Positions 1 to 5,776 of a stretch of DNA of 10,870 bases are shown in pieces. The DNA is from an archaeon (lineage in GTDB: Archaea; Halobacteriota; Syntropharchaeia; Alkanophagales; Methanospirareceae). Location of the stretch: contig JASEFB010000068.1 in assembly GCA_030019325.1 (NCBI GenBank), forward strand, positions 1 through 10,870. Reading direction: 5' to 3'. A program made the position numbers and the translations under genes. The number at the start of each line of letters is the position of its first letter. Position 1 is the stretch's first letter. The notes below the pieces were generated by a model. That model was not told the DNA's origin. It made no database searches and worked only from the letters and a program-made list of their open reading frames with translations.

Positions 1-694
1 GGGATTCTATTCTGAAGACAACGTCATTGCTCTGGAAAAAGAAGAGCTGCACTACCTTCTTCCTCTAAAAAGAGACAGTGCTCTGATTGATTACACAAAA
101 ATACCAAAGGGAGACAGAAGAGCGTTCGATGGTTTTTTCCTGTTTGAAAAGAGAGCGGTTTGGTATTACAGTTATGAGTTAAAGGAAGGAAATCTGGCGG
201 GAAAGAGGATTATCGTATTCCTGGATGAACGTCTAAAAGCAGAGGAGGAGAAGGATTACCTCACGAGGATAGATAAGACAGATACAGAAACGCTTGAAAA
301 CTTCTTTGAAGACCAGTACCGTATGGGTACGATAAGCGTAATTACCGATTTGGAAGAAAGTGGAGAGAGGATTTATAATCTGCTGAAATGCAGGGTGGAG
401 ATAGAGATTATGTTTGATGCCTTCAAGAACGTTCTCAATGCGGACAGAACTTATATGAGGGACGATTATCAGATGGAAGGCTGGATGTTCATAAACTTCA
501 TTGCTCTTGTCTTTTACTACCGGCTTTATAGAATCCTTGCAGACAATTCACTCTTGAAAAAATACACCCCTAATGATCTCCTGATTCATCTATCACGGAT
601 TTACAAGCTTAAAATACAGGATGAATGGATTACCTCCGAAATACCCAAGAAAACCAGGGATATATTGGATAAAATAAATATACCTATTACGTAA
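1..694 (+). CDS. Transposase, IS4 superfamily (IS1634-like), C-terminal part, cut at the window start
   Basis: An open frame runs without a stop from base 2 to the TAA at 692-694, about 230 codons, and its 5' part lies outside the window. The first residues read GFYSEDNV, which fits the segment just after the second catalytic Asp of IS4-type DDE transposases; that Asp would lie off the edge. Further on, the stretch CRVEIEIMFDAFK has the spacing R-(3)-E-(6)-K of the IS4 Y-(2)-R-(3)-E-(6)-K signature, with Leu where Tyr is usual; the Glu is the third catalytic acid. The tail (aDRTYM..., GWMFINFIAL, ending NIPIT) resembles the natural C-terminus of IS1634-like transposases, so the 3' end looks intact. 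The ATG at 323 is internal and not the start. Whether the element is still active cannot be judged without the 5' half and the inverted repeats. Confidence 0.85.
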   Translation, partial: GFYSEDNVIALEKEELHYLLPLKRDSALIDYTKIPKGDRRAFDGFFLFEKRAVWYYSYELKEGNLAGKRIIVFLDERLKAEEEKDYLTRIDKTDTETLENFFEDQYRMGTISVITDLEESGERIYNLLKCRVEIEIMFDAFKNVLNADRTYMRDDYQMEGWMFINFIALVFYYRLYRILADNSLLKKYTPNDLLIHLSRIYKLKIQDEWITSEIPKKTRDILDKINIPIT

Positions 695-933
695 AATGTG
701 CGGAGTTACGGTTTAAAATCATCTAAAAAGAAATAACCTTGAAAACGCCATTTGCTTCCTACTTTAAAAATATTTACCATTTTTCTTTACCTACTTTATC
801 ACCTTCTTCTATCTGCCTTATCATCACAAACTCTAAAAGAGAGATCTCTATTTCCTATACATAAATTCTTCGTTTCATCAACCATTTATTTTCTCCCGAG
901 TATCTGGCAATCATATCATCTATTAGAACATGT
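695..933. other. Non-coding gap between convergent genes; should hold the right end of the insertion sequence
   Basis: This 239-bp stretch lies between the transposase stop and the archease stop, which converge. I see no tRNA, strong hairpin or convincing gene in it. A short open frame at 752-937 has no SD and a composition like AT-rich spacer. Since the transposase C-terminus is complete, the right terminal inverted repeat of the element probably lies shortly after 694. The partner left end is off the window, so the boundary cannot be fixed here. Confidence 0.4.
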
Positions 934-1365
934 TTAGACGTCCAAAACGACCCGTGCATGCCAGATCTTGTTCTTCTTGACCTCCATCATGTTGTAGGTA
1001 ACAGCTTTAATGATTATCCCCGATTCATGCTTCAAAGGATCGAATTTACCACCTCGGCACGTCCCGTTTATACTAAAATTGGACGCGTTCACTTTTATAT
1101 CGAATGTTTTCATGACCAGCAATTCCGACTCGAAGAGAAAGAGCATCTCATCCAGCCAATCGAACATCAAACTATAAAGATCCTCTGATTGTATCGCGAC
1201 TGCTCGTTCCTCCTCTTCTTCAATCCCCTCTACATCGGTCATGAAGCTGAACAGAGCGATCGCAGCATGAGCAAAGAGCTCTTCTAAGGTATCGCCATAC
1301 GCTTCGAATCCCACATCCGAGGGATGCTCTATATACTTATATCTTATCTCCTCTTCTCTTTCCAT
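934..1365 (-). CDS. Archease (RtcB tRNA-ligase cofactor family)
   Basis: This 143-residue protein has the usual archease length. Archeases promote the guanylylation and turnover of the RNA ligase RtcB, which joins tRNA exons after intron removal and repairs RNA; they are cytosolic. Visible family features are the N-terminal YKYIEHPSDVGFEAYG block with the metal-site Asp17 (HxxDVG), the helix ELFAHAAIALFSFMTD, the KAVTY block with Lys120, and the C-terminal ARVVLDV with Asp142 as the penultimate residue. One departure is Asn125 directly after KAVTY, where many relatives have His; HPSDVG also replaces the commoner HTADVG. The start is the ATG at 1365-1363; the purine-rich GAAGAAGTAAG upstream is only a weak SD. 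The gene stands alone, divergent from the accessory patch to its right. RtcB is not in the window. Confidence 0.93.
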   Translation of the reverse strand: MEREEEIRYKYIEHPSDVGFEAYGDTLEELFAHAAIALFSFMTDVEGIEEEEERAVAIQSEDLYSLMFDWLDEMLFLFESELLVMKTFDIKVNASNFSINGTCRGGKFDPLKHESGIIIKAVTYNMMEVKKNKIWHARVVLDV

Positions 1366-1460
1366 TTACTTACTTCTTCGAGATGCTACTGCTAAGCTAA
1401 GATTCCAATACCGATAGTTATCTATCTTTGTGTGAATTAAAAGACTAATTGAGATAAGAG

Positions 1461-1469
1461 AAATATATA
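1461..1469 (+). promoter_or_regulatory. Possible TATA box ahead of the 58-codon ORF
   Basis: AAATATATA within AGAGAAATATATACTC resembles an archaeal TATA box. A start about 25 bp downstream would give a leader of roughly 60 nt before the ATG at 1555. It lies in the divergent gap between archease and the accessory patch, and the near-palindromic TATATA could also serve the minus strand. No clear BRE was identified. Confidence 0.3.
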
Positions 1470-1554
1470 CTCATGCGAGTAACAAGGGTATAGGGAAGAC
1501 AAAAAGCTCATTAGATAATTTGTTTGAGAAAGAGAACGGAGGAGGTGTAAAAGG

Positions 1555-1731
1555 ATGAAAGCGAGGAGAATCAAGGAGATAGGAGGTTCATCCAGAGGGA
1601 GGTATATACGCTATATTGCGGATATAACGCCAAAATGGAATAGTATACGCAATGCGGATATAATGCCAAATTGGGGTGATATCTGCAGTACTGCCGATAT
1701 ACCGAAGTTAGGCGCAATCTTGGGGCAATAA
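1555..1731 (+). CDS. Small repeat-containing ORF, unknown function (58 aa)
   Basis: The ATG at 1555 is preceded by a near-perfect SD, GGAGGTG at 1541-1547, 7 nt away, and the frame stays open to the TAA at 1729-1731. The product begins with a basic stretch (MKARRIKEIGGSSRGR) and then has three related units: residues 18-30 (IRYIADITPKWNS), 31-42 (IRNADIMPNWGD) and 43-54 (ICSTADIPKLGA). The shared core is ADI-x-P-x-(W/L), with ADI followed directly by P in the third unit. Unit lengths of 39, 36 and 36 bp keep the frame, which favours coding, but a repeated non-coding sequence that lies behind an older SD and start codon is also possible. No membrane segment or known domain is evident, and I do not recognise the family. 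The stop lies 25 bp before the nuclease-like gene, so the two could share a transcript. Confidence 0.45.
   Translation: MKARRIKEIGGSSRGRYIRYIADITPKWNSIRNADIMPNWGDICSTADIPKLGAILGQ
1606..1716 (+). repeat. Three degenerate tandem units of 36-39 bp
   Basis: The units lie at 1606-1644, 1645-1680 and 1681-1716. Units 1 and 2 share ATACGC and TGCGGATATAA followed by TGCC or CGCC, A-rich sequence and TGG; unit 3 keeps CTGC, GATATACCG and GGCGCA. All lie in the frame of the 58-codon ORF. The spacing is too irregular and the units too diverged for CRISPR. Confidence 0.55.
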
Positions 1732-1734
1732 TCA
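1711..1734 (+). repeat. Left copy of an imperfect inverted repeat flanking the nuclease-like gene
   Basis: GGCGCAATCTTGGGGCAATA and the next four bases match the reverse complement of 2342-2366 at about 20 of 25 aligned positions, with one gap. The shared cores are GGCGC and TCTTGGGG. It overlaps the end of the 58-codon ORF. See the right copy. Confidence 0.4.
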
Positions 1735-1756
1735 ATTATGAATGGAGGTTAAATGT

Positions 1757-2335
1757 ATGAATTATGGTGAGGAAATTTCTTATTGGTATTTTAGACTTAA
1801 TGGTTTTTTTCCGCTTGTAAATTTTGTTGTACATCGCACTGAAAAAATTAGGTATTCAACAGATATTGATTTATTGGCTGTTCGGTTCCCAAATGTTTAT
1901 GAAACTGTTGGAGGTCAACCGAATGATTGGGACAGCAAACTAATGAATCATTTTGATAATGATGCAATACTTGGTATACTCTGTGAAGTGAAAACAAGTA
2001 ATTACGATGTAAGTAGTTTATTCAAATTTGAAACAGTAAAATACGCTTTAACAAGATTTGGATTCAAACCTGAATTCGGAGAGCATGCAAATGAACTTAA
2101 AAATTTACCGATGGTTACATTTTTTCATAATAATCAAAAATACCAAATCGCAAAAATATTGGTATCTAACAAACAAAATCAAGGCGAAGTACGTTACATA
2201 CATTTTCAGCTTGCTGACCTAGAAGAATTTATTTCAGATCGGATAAAGCGATACAAAGAGAATAAGTGGCAGGATAGAATGTTTTTCCCTTCAAATTATT
2301 TGGCAGCAAAAATTGATCGTGTGCACAGGGGATGA
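1757..2335 (+). CDS. Putative stand-alone PD-(D/E)XK-fold nuclease, likely accessory or defence gene
   Basis: Residue numbers use the ATG at 1757, which gives 192 aa. That start is preferred because GGAGGT at 1744-1749 sits 7 nt ahead of it; an upstream ATG at 1742 overlaps this SD. The N-terminal helix (GEEISYWYFRLNGFF) carries Glu5/Glu6, followed by a strand with STDIDLLAVRFP (Asp36, Asp38) and then GILCEVKTS (Glu77-x-Lys79). An acid near the end of one strand and an E-x-K in the next is the pattern of PD-(D/E)XK restriction-like nucleases, so a DNA-cleaving role is inferred. The C-terminal half (strands, then a charged helix around DLEEFISDRIKRYKENKW) is unassigned. No methylase or partner subunit is adjacent. 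The gene is visibly richer in A+T than the flanking housekeeping genes and is bounded by related inverted sequences, both consistent with transfer. A non-catalytic relative of the fold cannot be excluded. Confidence 0.6.
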   Translation: MNYGEEISYWYFRLNGFFPLVNFVVHRTEKIRYSTDIDLLAVRFPNVYETVGGQPNDWDSKLMNHFDNDAILGILCEVKTSNYDVSSLFKFETVKYALTRFGFKPEFGEHANELKNLPMVTFFHNNQKYQIAKILVSNKQNQGEVRYIHFQLADLEEFISDRIKRYKENKWQDRMFFPSNYLAAKIDRVHRG

Positions 2336-2341
2336 AGTTGA

Positions 2342-2366
2342 TGAATACTGCCCCCAAGACAGCGCC
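2342..2366 (-). repeat. Right copy of the imperfect inverted repeat flanking the nuclease-like gene
   Basis: On the minus strand this reads GGCGCTGTCTTGGGGGCAGT followed by ATTCA, matching 1711-1734. Similarity may extend beyond the core: GGATAACGG on the minus strand at about 2371-2379 resembles CGATATACCG before the left copy. Read on the minus strand it encodes GAVLGA, like GAILGQ at the end of the 58-codon ORF. It lies 6 bp after the nuclease-like gene's stop. Confidence 0.4.
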
Positions 2367-2411
2367 AGCCGTTATCCGAAAATTCCGCGCCTAAAATTGT
2401 GAGGTGATAAA

Positions 2412-2534
2412 ATGGTAGAAGAAAATTCAGAAGAAGAAAAGGAGAAAATCCTAAATAAGGTCTATGAATGGGGTGTAGCGTTCTCCGAGAGTAAGTATTT
2501 TAAGGAATTGACCGAAGAACAAAAACGAGGATGA
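2412..2534 (+). CDS. Small ORF, 40 aa, unknown function
   Basis: The ATG at 2412 follows GAGGTGAT (2401-2408), a full match to the archaeal anti-SD, at a short spacing, so translation is likely. The product is acidic at the N-terminus (MVEENSEEEKEK) and then forms a predicted amphipathic helix (ILNKVYEWGVAFSESKYFKEL), ending TEEQKRG. There is no membrane segment, signal peptide or cysteine. Its final codons contain the GAGGA that serves as the SD of the next gene, 4 nt after its stop, so the two are probably translationally coupled and may act together. It could also be the truncated N-terminal part of a longer protein: the sequence stops abruptly after a helical segment. No family is recognised. 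Confidence 0.5.
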   Translation: MVEENSEEEKEKILNKVYEWGVAFSESKYFKELTEEQKRG

Positions 2535-2538
2535 AATC

Positions 2539-2796
2539 ATGAAAGATGACGAAGAGGTGGATAGCAACCCGATATTACACGAGGTGATCCATGAAGTAGT
2601 GGAGAATCAAATCAGAGATGGTAATCCAAAGGAGACGAAAGAAACTCTGGAGAGACTGATGGATCAAGGATATAGTAGACATGAAGCAATACATAAAATA
2701 GGGACGGTTGTTGTAGAAGAGATTTATAATGTGCTAAATAGAAAGGAGAAGTTCAATGAAGAGCGTTACCTCAAAAAATTATTAGCATTAAGATAG
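2539..2796 (+). CDS. DUF1841-like small protein
   Basis: This 85-aa soluble protein has the pattern NPILHEVIHEVVENQI...TLERLMDQGYSRHEAIHKIGTVVVEEIYNVL...EERYLKKL. The LHxxxHExxxxQI and HEAxH histidine-rich motifs followed by a terminal YL block are what I know from the DUF1841 family, whose function is not established. The paired histidines and glutamates (His19, His23, Glu24; His53, Glu54, His57) could bind a metal, which is inference. The start ATG at 2539 uses the GAGGA at 2527-2531 inside the preceding 40-codon ORF. It is short relative to bacterial members, which carry an extra N-terminal region. A 163-bp AT-rich gap separates it from the epimerase. Confidence 0.65.
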   Translation: MKDDEEVDSNPILHEVIHEVVENQIRDGNPKETKETLERLMDQGYSRHEAIHKIGTVVVEEIYNVLNRKEKFNEERYLKKLLALR

Positions 2797-2872
2797 GTAA
2801 TCTATTTAAATCCCTAAAAAACGAGAATAGTTGCACCTTCCTTAATTAAAAACAATTGCTTTTTAAAACTGT

Positions 2873-2890
2873 CTTTAAATACTTTAAATA
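2873..2890 (+). promoter_or_regulatory. Tandem TATA-like elements ahead of the epimerase
   Basis: CTTTAAATA occurs twice in direct tandem (2873-2881, 2882-2890), followed by a partial CTTTA. Each contains TTTAAATA, a good archaeal TATA match. A start about 25 bp downstream would fall near 2905-2915, giving a leader of about 50 nt before the ATG at 2960. Confidence 0.5.
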
Positions 2891-2959
2891 CTTTACATAA
2901 GTTTTAGCAGTAAAATATATTCTACACCCGAGGTGAAAACACCTGAGGAGGCGCTAAAA

Positions 2960-3898
2960 ATGATGAAAATATTAGTAACGGGAGGGGCTGGGTTTATAGG
3001 CTCGAATCTGGTAGAGGAACTTGCGAGTGGACATGAAGTCGTGGTCTTAGATAACTTTCACACAGGGTCGATAGCGAATTTAAGAGCTGTTAAAGATAGG
3101 GTAAAGATAATCGAAGCCCCCTGTAGCGCTATATCAAATCTAAATCCCTCAAATGTGGATGTCATCTTTCATTTTGGCATACCCTCTTCCTCTCCGATGT
3201 ATAAAGAGAACCCGATGCTCGTAGGTGAAGCGATTAATGATGCCATCGGTATATTTGAATTTGCACGGAAAAACAATTCAAAAATTATTTTTGCCTCATC
3301 GTCCTCGCTTTATAGCGGCTTACAACCTCCGCATCGGGAGGATATGGAAATAAAGGTGGCTGATTATTATACAGAAGCGAGATTATGCATAGAGCGGATA
3401 GCAAGACTCTATAATACGTTATACCAGGTTAGTTCCATAGGATTACGGTTTTTCAGTGTTTACGGATTCCATGAAGAGGCAAAGGGTAAATATGCCAATA
3501 TCGTCTCACAGTTTCTGTGGGAGATGAAAAAAGGAAAAACTCCTACTATTTATGGGGATGGAAACCAGACAAGGGATTTCATATTTGCGAAAGATGTTGT
3601 GGATGCCGGTATAAAAGCAATGAAAGCAATGGAATCCGATGTGAAATGTGATATATTTAATGTGGCAACCGGTGTGGAAACGTCATTTAATGAAGTTGTT
3701 TGCCTCCTCAATAACTTTCTTGGAACAGATATAAGACCACAATATCTGGTTAACCCAATACAGAACTATGTGCAGAGAACATTGGGCGATACGACAAAGG
3801 CAGAGAAGTATCTTGGATTCAAGTTCAAGTATACGCTCTACGAGGGATTGGAAGAGCTCATTACATATGAAGAGGGGAAGAGTAGGGAGCTTATCTAA
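2960..3898 (+). CDS. NAD-dependent epimerase/dehydratase (extended SDR), with Arg at the catalytic Lys position
   Basis: Extended SDR enzymes of this type act on nucleotide sugars such as UDP-glucose for surface polysaccharide or N-glycan synthesis. The 312-aa product has the Rossmann GGAGFIG at residues 8-14, the NAD-ribose Asp31 (VVVLDNF), the active-site serine run ASSSSLYSG (112-120), RFFSVYG (163-169) and DGNQTRDFIFAKDVVDA, typical of UDP-glucose 4-epimerase-like proteins. The catalytic YxxxK reads Tyr137-Thr-Glu-Ala-Arg141; codon AGA at 3380-3382 gives Arg, one base away from Lys. That may lower or alter activity. The start is set by GAGGAGG (2945-2951) 8 nt before ATG 2960; an in-frame GTG at 2933 would add 9 residues but lacks an SD and is not needed by the fold. 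It stands alone with its own promoter. The exact substrate cannot be read from the sequence. Confidence 0.88.
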   Translation: MMKILVTGGAGFIGSNLVEELASGHEVVVLDNFHTGSIANLRAVKDRVKIIEAPCSAISNLNPSNVDVIFHFGIPSSSPMYKENPMLVGEAINDAIGIFEFARKNNSKIIFASSSSLYSGLQPPHREDMEIKVADYYTEARLCIERIARLYNTLYQVSSIGLRFFSVYGFHEEAKGKYANIVSQFLWEMKKGKTPTIYGDGNQTRDFIFAKDVVDAGIKAMKAMESDVKCDIFNVATGVETSFNEVVCLLNNFLGTDIRPQYLVNPIQNYVQRTLGDTTKAEKYLGFKFKYTLYEGLEELITYEEGKSRELI

Positions 3899-3935
3899 AG
3901 ATATCATCACTGCTGATCTCGAATATCTCACCTAT

Positions 3936-3945
3936 TTTTTATAAA
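3936..3945 (+). promoter_or_regulatory. TATA box for the pcc1-serS unit
   Basis: TTTTTATAAA precedes pcc1. A start about 25 bp downstream would leave a short leader of roughly 15-20 nt. No SD is seen before the pcc1 ATG, so a short-leader or leaderless mode is plausible. A second TATA-like TTTTAAAT at 3962-3969 is too close to the ATG unless the message is leaderless. Confidence 0.4.
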
Positions 3946-3986
3946 CGGGAATATCATTTTCTTTTAAATGTAGCCGTTAACTTCAG

Positions 3987-4226
3987 ATGAAAATAAAAGC
4001 GAAAATCGAGATAAGCGGAGAAAATGCAGATTTGGTAGCCTATCCGTTGATGCACGATAATATGGAAGGCATGCGTACGGTTGTAAAGAATAAAAGCGCA
4101 GTAACCTATTTCGAAGCGGATAAAATAGGCTCGCTTATAGCAAGCGTGGACGATTATTTGATGAACGTAAAGGTGGCACGAGATATCGTCGAACTGGTTG
4201 TTGGTGAACATGAAGAAACAGAGTGA
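3987..4226 (+). CDS. pcc1: KEOPS complex subunit Pcc1
   Basis: Pcc1 is the small dimerising subunit of the KEOPS complex (Kae1, Bud32, Cgi121, Pcc1), which installs the universal t6A modification at A37 of ANN-decoding tRNAs in the cytosol. The 79-residue length is normal for archaeal Pcc1. The pattern is a first strand KIKAKIEI, a helix that in relatives begins with A..i..al.PDN (here LVAYPLMHDNMEGM), two central strands, and the C-terminal helix SVDDYLMNVKVARDIVEL with the typical DDYL. The usual PDN reads HDN here. No SD is visible upstream. Its stop (4224-4226) overlaps a GTG of the next frame, but the better serS start lies 24 nt further. The pairing with serS places tRNA modification and charging in one transcript. 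Confidence 0.85.
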   Translation: MKIKAKIEISGENADLVAYPLMHDNMEGMRTVVKNKSAVTYFEADKIGSLIASVDDYLMNVKVARDIVELVVGEHEETE

Positions 4227-4249
4227 TAAAGAAGAGAGGAGAAAAGTCC

Positions 4250-5755
4250 ATGGATATGGAGTTTGAGCTGAAAGCTAAACTTAAATGCAGCGGGGATCTC
4301 AGCGGAATTGTAAGTTCGCCGGATGTCACTGAATTTGTCTCGTTTTGTAACCGTGACTTATTAAAAAAAGGTGCGCCACCCGGTTGTGGCGCTGAGATTG
4401 TGTGGTGGAAGGCTGGAGAGGAAAAAATTGAGCTGAAGATAGTTTCAGACCGATTTGTAAGGGCGCATGATGCACTTCTGAGATTGAAAAACGAACTCGG
4501 CAAATTGTTAGGGAAGCACCGTATAGGAATACGAGGTGTGGAGATCGAGGAGTATAAGATGGCAATGGAATGGGAAGAGGAAGAAGGATTAAGGATACCG
4601 AAATTGCCGTTTGTAAAGGAAATAAAGCAAGAAAATGGGAAGTTAGAGCTTTTTCTGGATGTAGATGAAGTTTCGTTAGAAAAAAGGATCCCGGATAGAA
4701 TAATAAGATTGTTAGAGGATAAAAAGGAGGCTCTCAGGTGGAGGGGGAAAAAGGAGCATTGGGAATTGCTCTTTGAGAGCCCCAAGAAGGCGTTCTATTT
4801 CGATAAGGACCCCTCGGAGGAGATGATCAAGCGGGGTTGGATACGGCATGCTGCGGGAAGGGGGCAGTGGATCTATGGACCACAGTTAACAAAGGTTTTC
4901 AGAGCTTTTGAGAAGATATTGCTTGATGAAGTGTGCAAGCCTCTGGGGTATGAGGAGATGATTTTTCCCAAGCTCGTGACCTGGGATGTGTGGAAGCGAT
5001 CAGGTCATGCAAAGGGGATTTACCCGGAAGCCTACTATGTGTGCACGCCAAAGACGAGAGACCCCGAGTTCTGGGAGGATGTGATGGATTACTATAAAGT
5101 TACGAATGAAGTTCCCATAGAGATGATAATGGAGCGGATAGAGAATGTGGGAGGGATGTGCTATGCACAATGTCCTCCCTTCTGGGGTTTCCTGCAAGGG
5201 AAGATACTACCAGATGAAATTCTACCGATAAGGGTTTTTGACAGGTCAGGGCCCTCGTACAGGTATGAAAGCGGTGGACTTCACGGTATAGAGCGGCTGG
5301 ATGAGTTCCATCGTGTGGAGTTTGTCTGGATAGGGGAGAAGCAGCAGGTGATAGAGCATGCCAAGCTGTTGCAGGAGAAGTATCGTGGCATATTCAATGA
5401 TATATTGGACATCGAGTGGCGAGAGGCATGGGTAACACCCTGGTTCATGGCACAGGAGGGCAAGGGTGGTTTGGCAGAGTTAAAAGAAGTCGGGACGGTA
5501 GATTACGAGGCGGTATTGCCTTACAGCGGGAAATGGCTGGAGTTTCAAAATGCCAGTGTGAATGGCGATAAATATCCAAAAGGGTTTAGCGTGAAGCTGC
5601 AAAGTGGTGACGAATTATGGTCAGGGTGCTCAGGTGTGGGATTGGAGCGATGGGCTGCGGTTTTTCTCGCACAAAAGAGTTTAGACCTTGATAAATGGCC
5701 TGAGAAGTTCCGCTCTCTCGTGGGGGAATTGCCAGAGGTGTTTAGGTTCCTTTAA
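4250..5755 (+). CDS. serS: Seryl-tRNA synthetase, type 2 (methanogenic type)
   Basis: This class II synthetase charges tRNA-Ser with serine. It is the rare zinc-dependent form of methanogens, not the common bacterial/eukaryal type, as shown by the distinct N-terminal domain (residues 1-~160; GAPPGCGAEI, RFVRAHDAL, GIRGVEIEEYKM) instead of a long coiled coil, and by the catalytic blocks YEEMIFPKLVTWDVWKRSGH, GGMCYAQCPPFW (Cys304), YRYESGGLHGIERLDEFHR, EWLEFQNASVNGDKYPKGF and ELWSGCSGVGLERW (Cys460). The two cysteines with a Glu in the middle block match the zinc ligands that hold the serine amino group in the Methanosarcina barkeri enzyme. From ATG 4250 the length is 501 aa, as in that family. 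The start is chosen for the GAGGAG SD (4236-4241) 8 nt upstream; an in-frame GTG at 4223 overlaps the pcc1 stop and would add 9 residues. No key residue appears missing. Confidence 0.96.
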   Translation: MDMEFELKAKLKCSGDLSGIVSSPDVTEFVSFCNRDLLKKGAPPGCGAEIVWWKAGEEKIELKIVSDRFVRAHDALLRLKNELGKLLGKHRIGIRGVEIEEYKMAMEWEEEEGLRIPKLPFVKEIKQENGKLELFLDVDEVSLEKRIPDRIIRLLEDKKEALRWRGKKEHWELLFESPKKAFYFDKDPSEEMIKRGWIRHAAGRGQWIYGPQLTKVFRAFEKILLDEVCKPLGYEEMIFPKLVTWDVWKRSGHAKGIYPEAYYVCTPKTRDPEFWEDVMDYYKVTNEVPIEMIMERIENVGGMCYAQCPPFWGFLQGKILPDEILPIRVFDRSGPSYRYESGGLHGIERLDEFHRVEFVWIGEKQQVIEHAKLLQEKYRGIFNDILDIEWREAWVTPWFMAQEGKGGLAELKEVGTVDYEAVLPYSGKWLEFQNASVNGDKYPKGFSVKLQSGDELWSGCSGVGLERWAAVFLAQKSLDLDKWPEKFRSLVGELPEVFRFL

Positions 5756-5776
5756 ACTGGTTAAAAGGTGATTGAG

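Noticed and set aside
752..937. Possible small membrane protein on the plus strand
   Set aside because: No SD, and the hydrophobic, Leu/Ser-rich translation is what T-rich spacer DNA gives. It also runs into the 3' end of archease.
958..1188. Open frame on the plus strand inside archease
   Set aside because: It is antisense to a clearly conserved archease and matches no family I know.
1606..1716. CRISPR or iteron origin in the tandem units
   Set aside because: Only three diverged units with no constant repeat or unique spacer, and no replication initiator gene nearby.
4223..4252. GTG at 4223 overlapping the pcc1 stop as the serS start
   Set aside because: The ATG at 4250 has a well-placed SD and the family N-terminus begins close to it; the extra nine residues are not needed.
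4135..4785. Minus-strand open frame antisense to serS
   Set aside because: Ser/Phe-rich shadow of a purine-rich coding strand; serS is unmistakable on the other strand.
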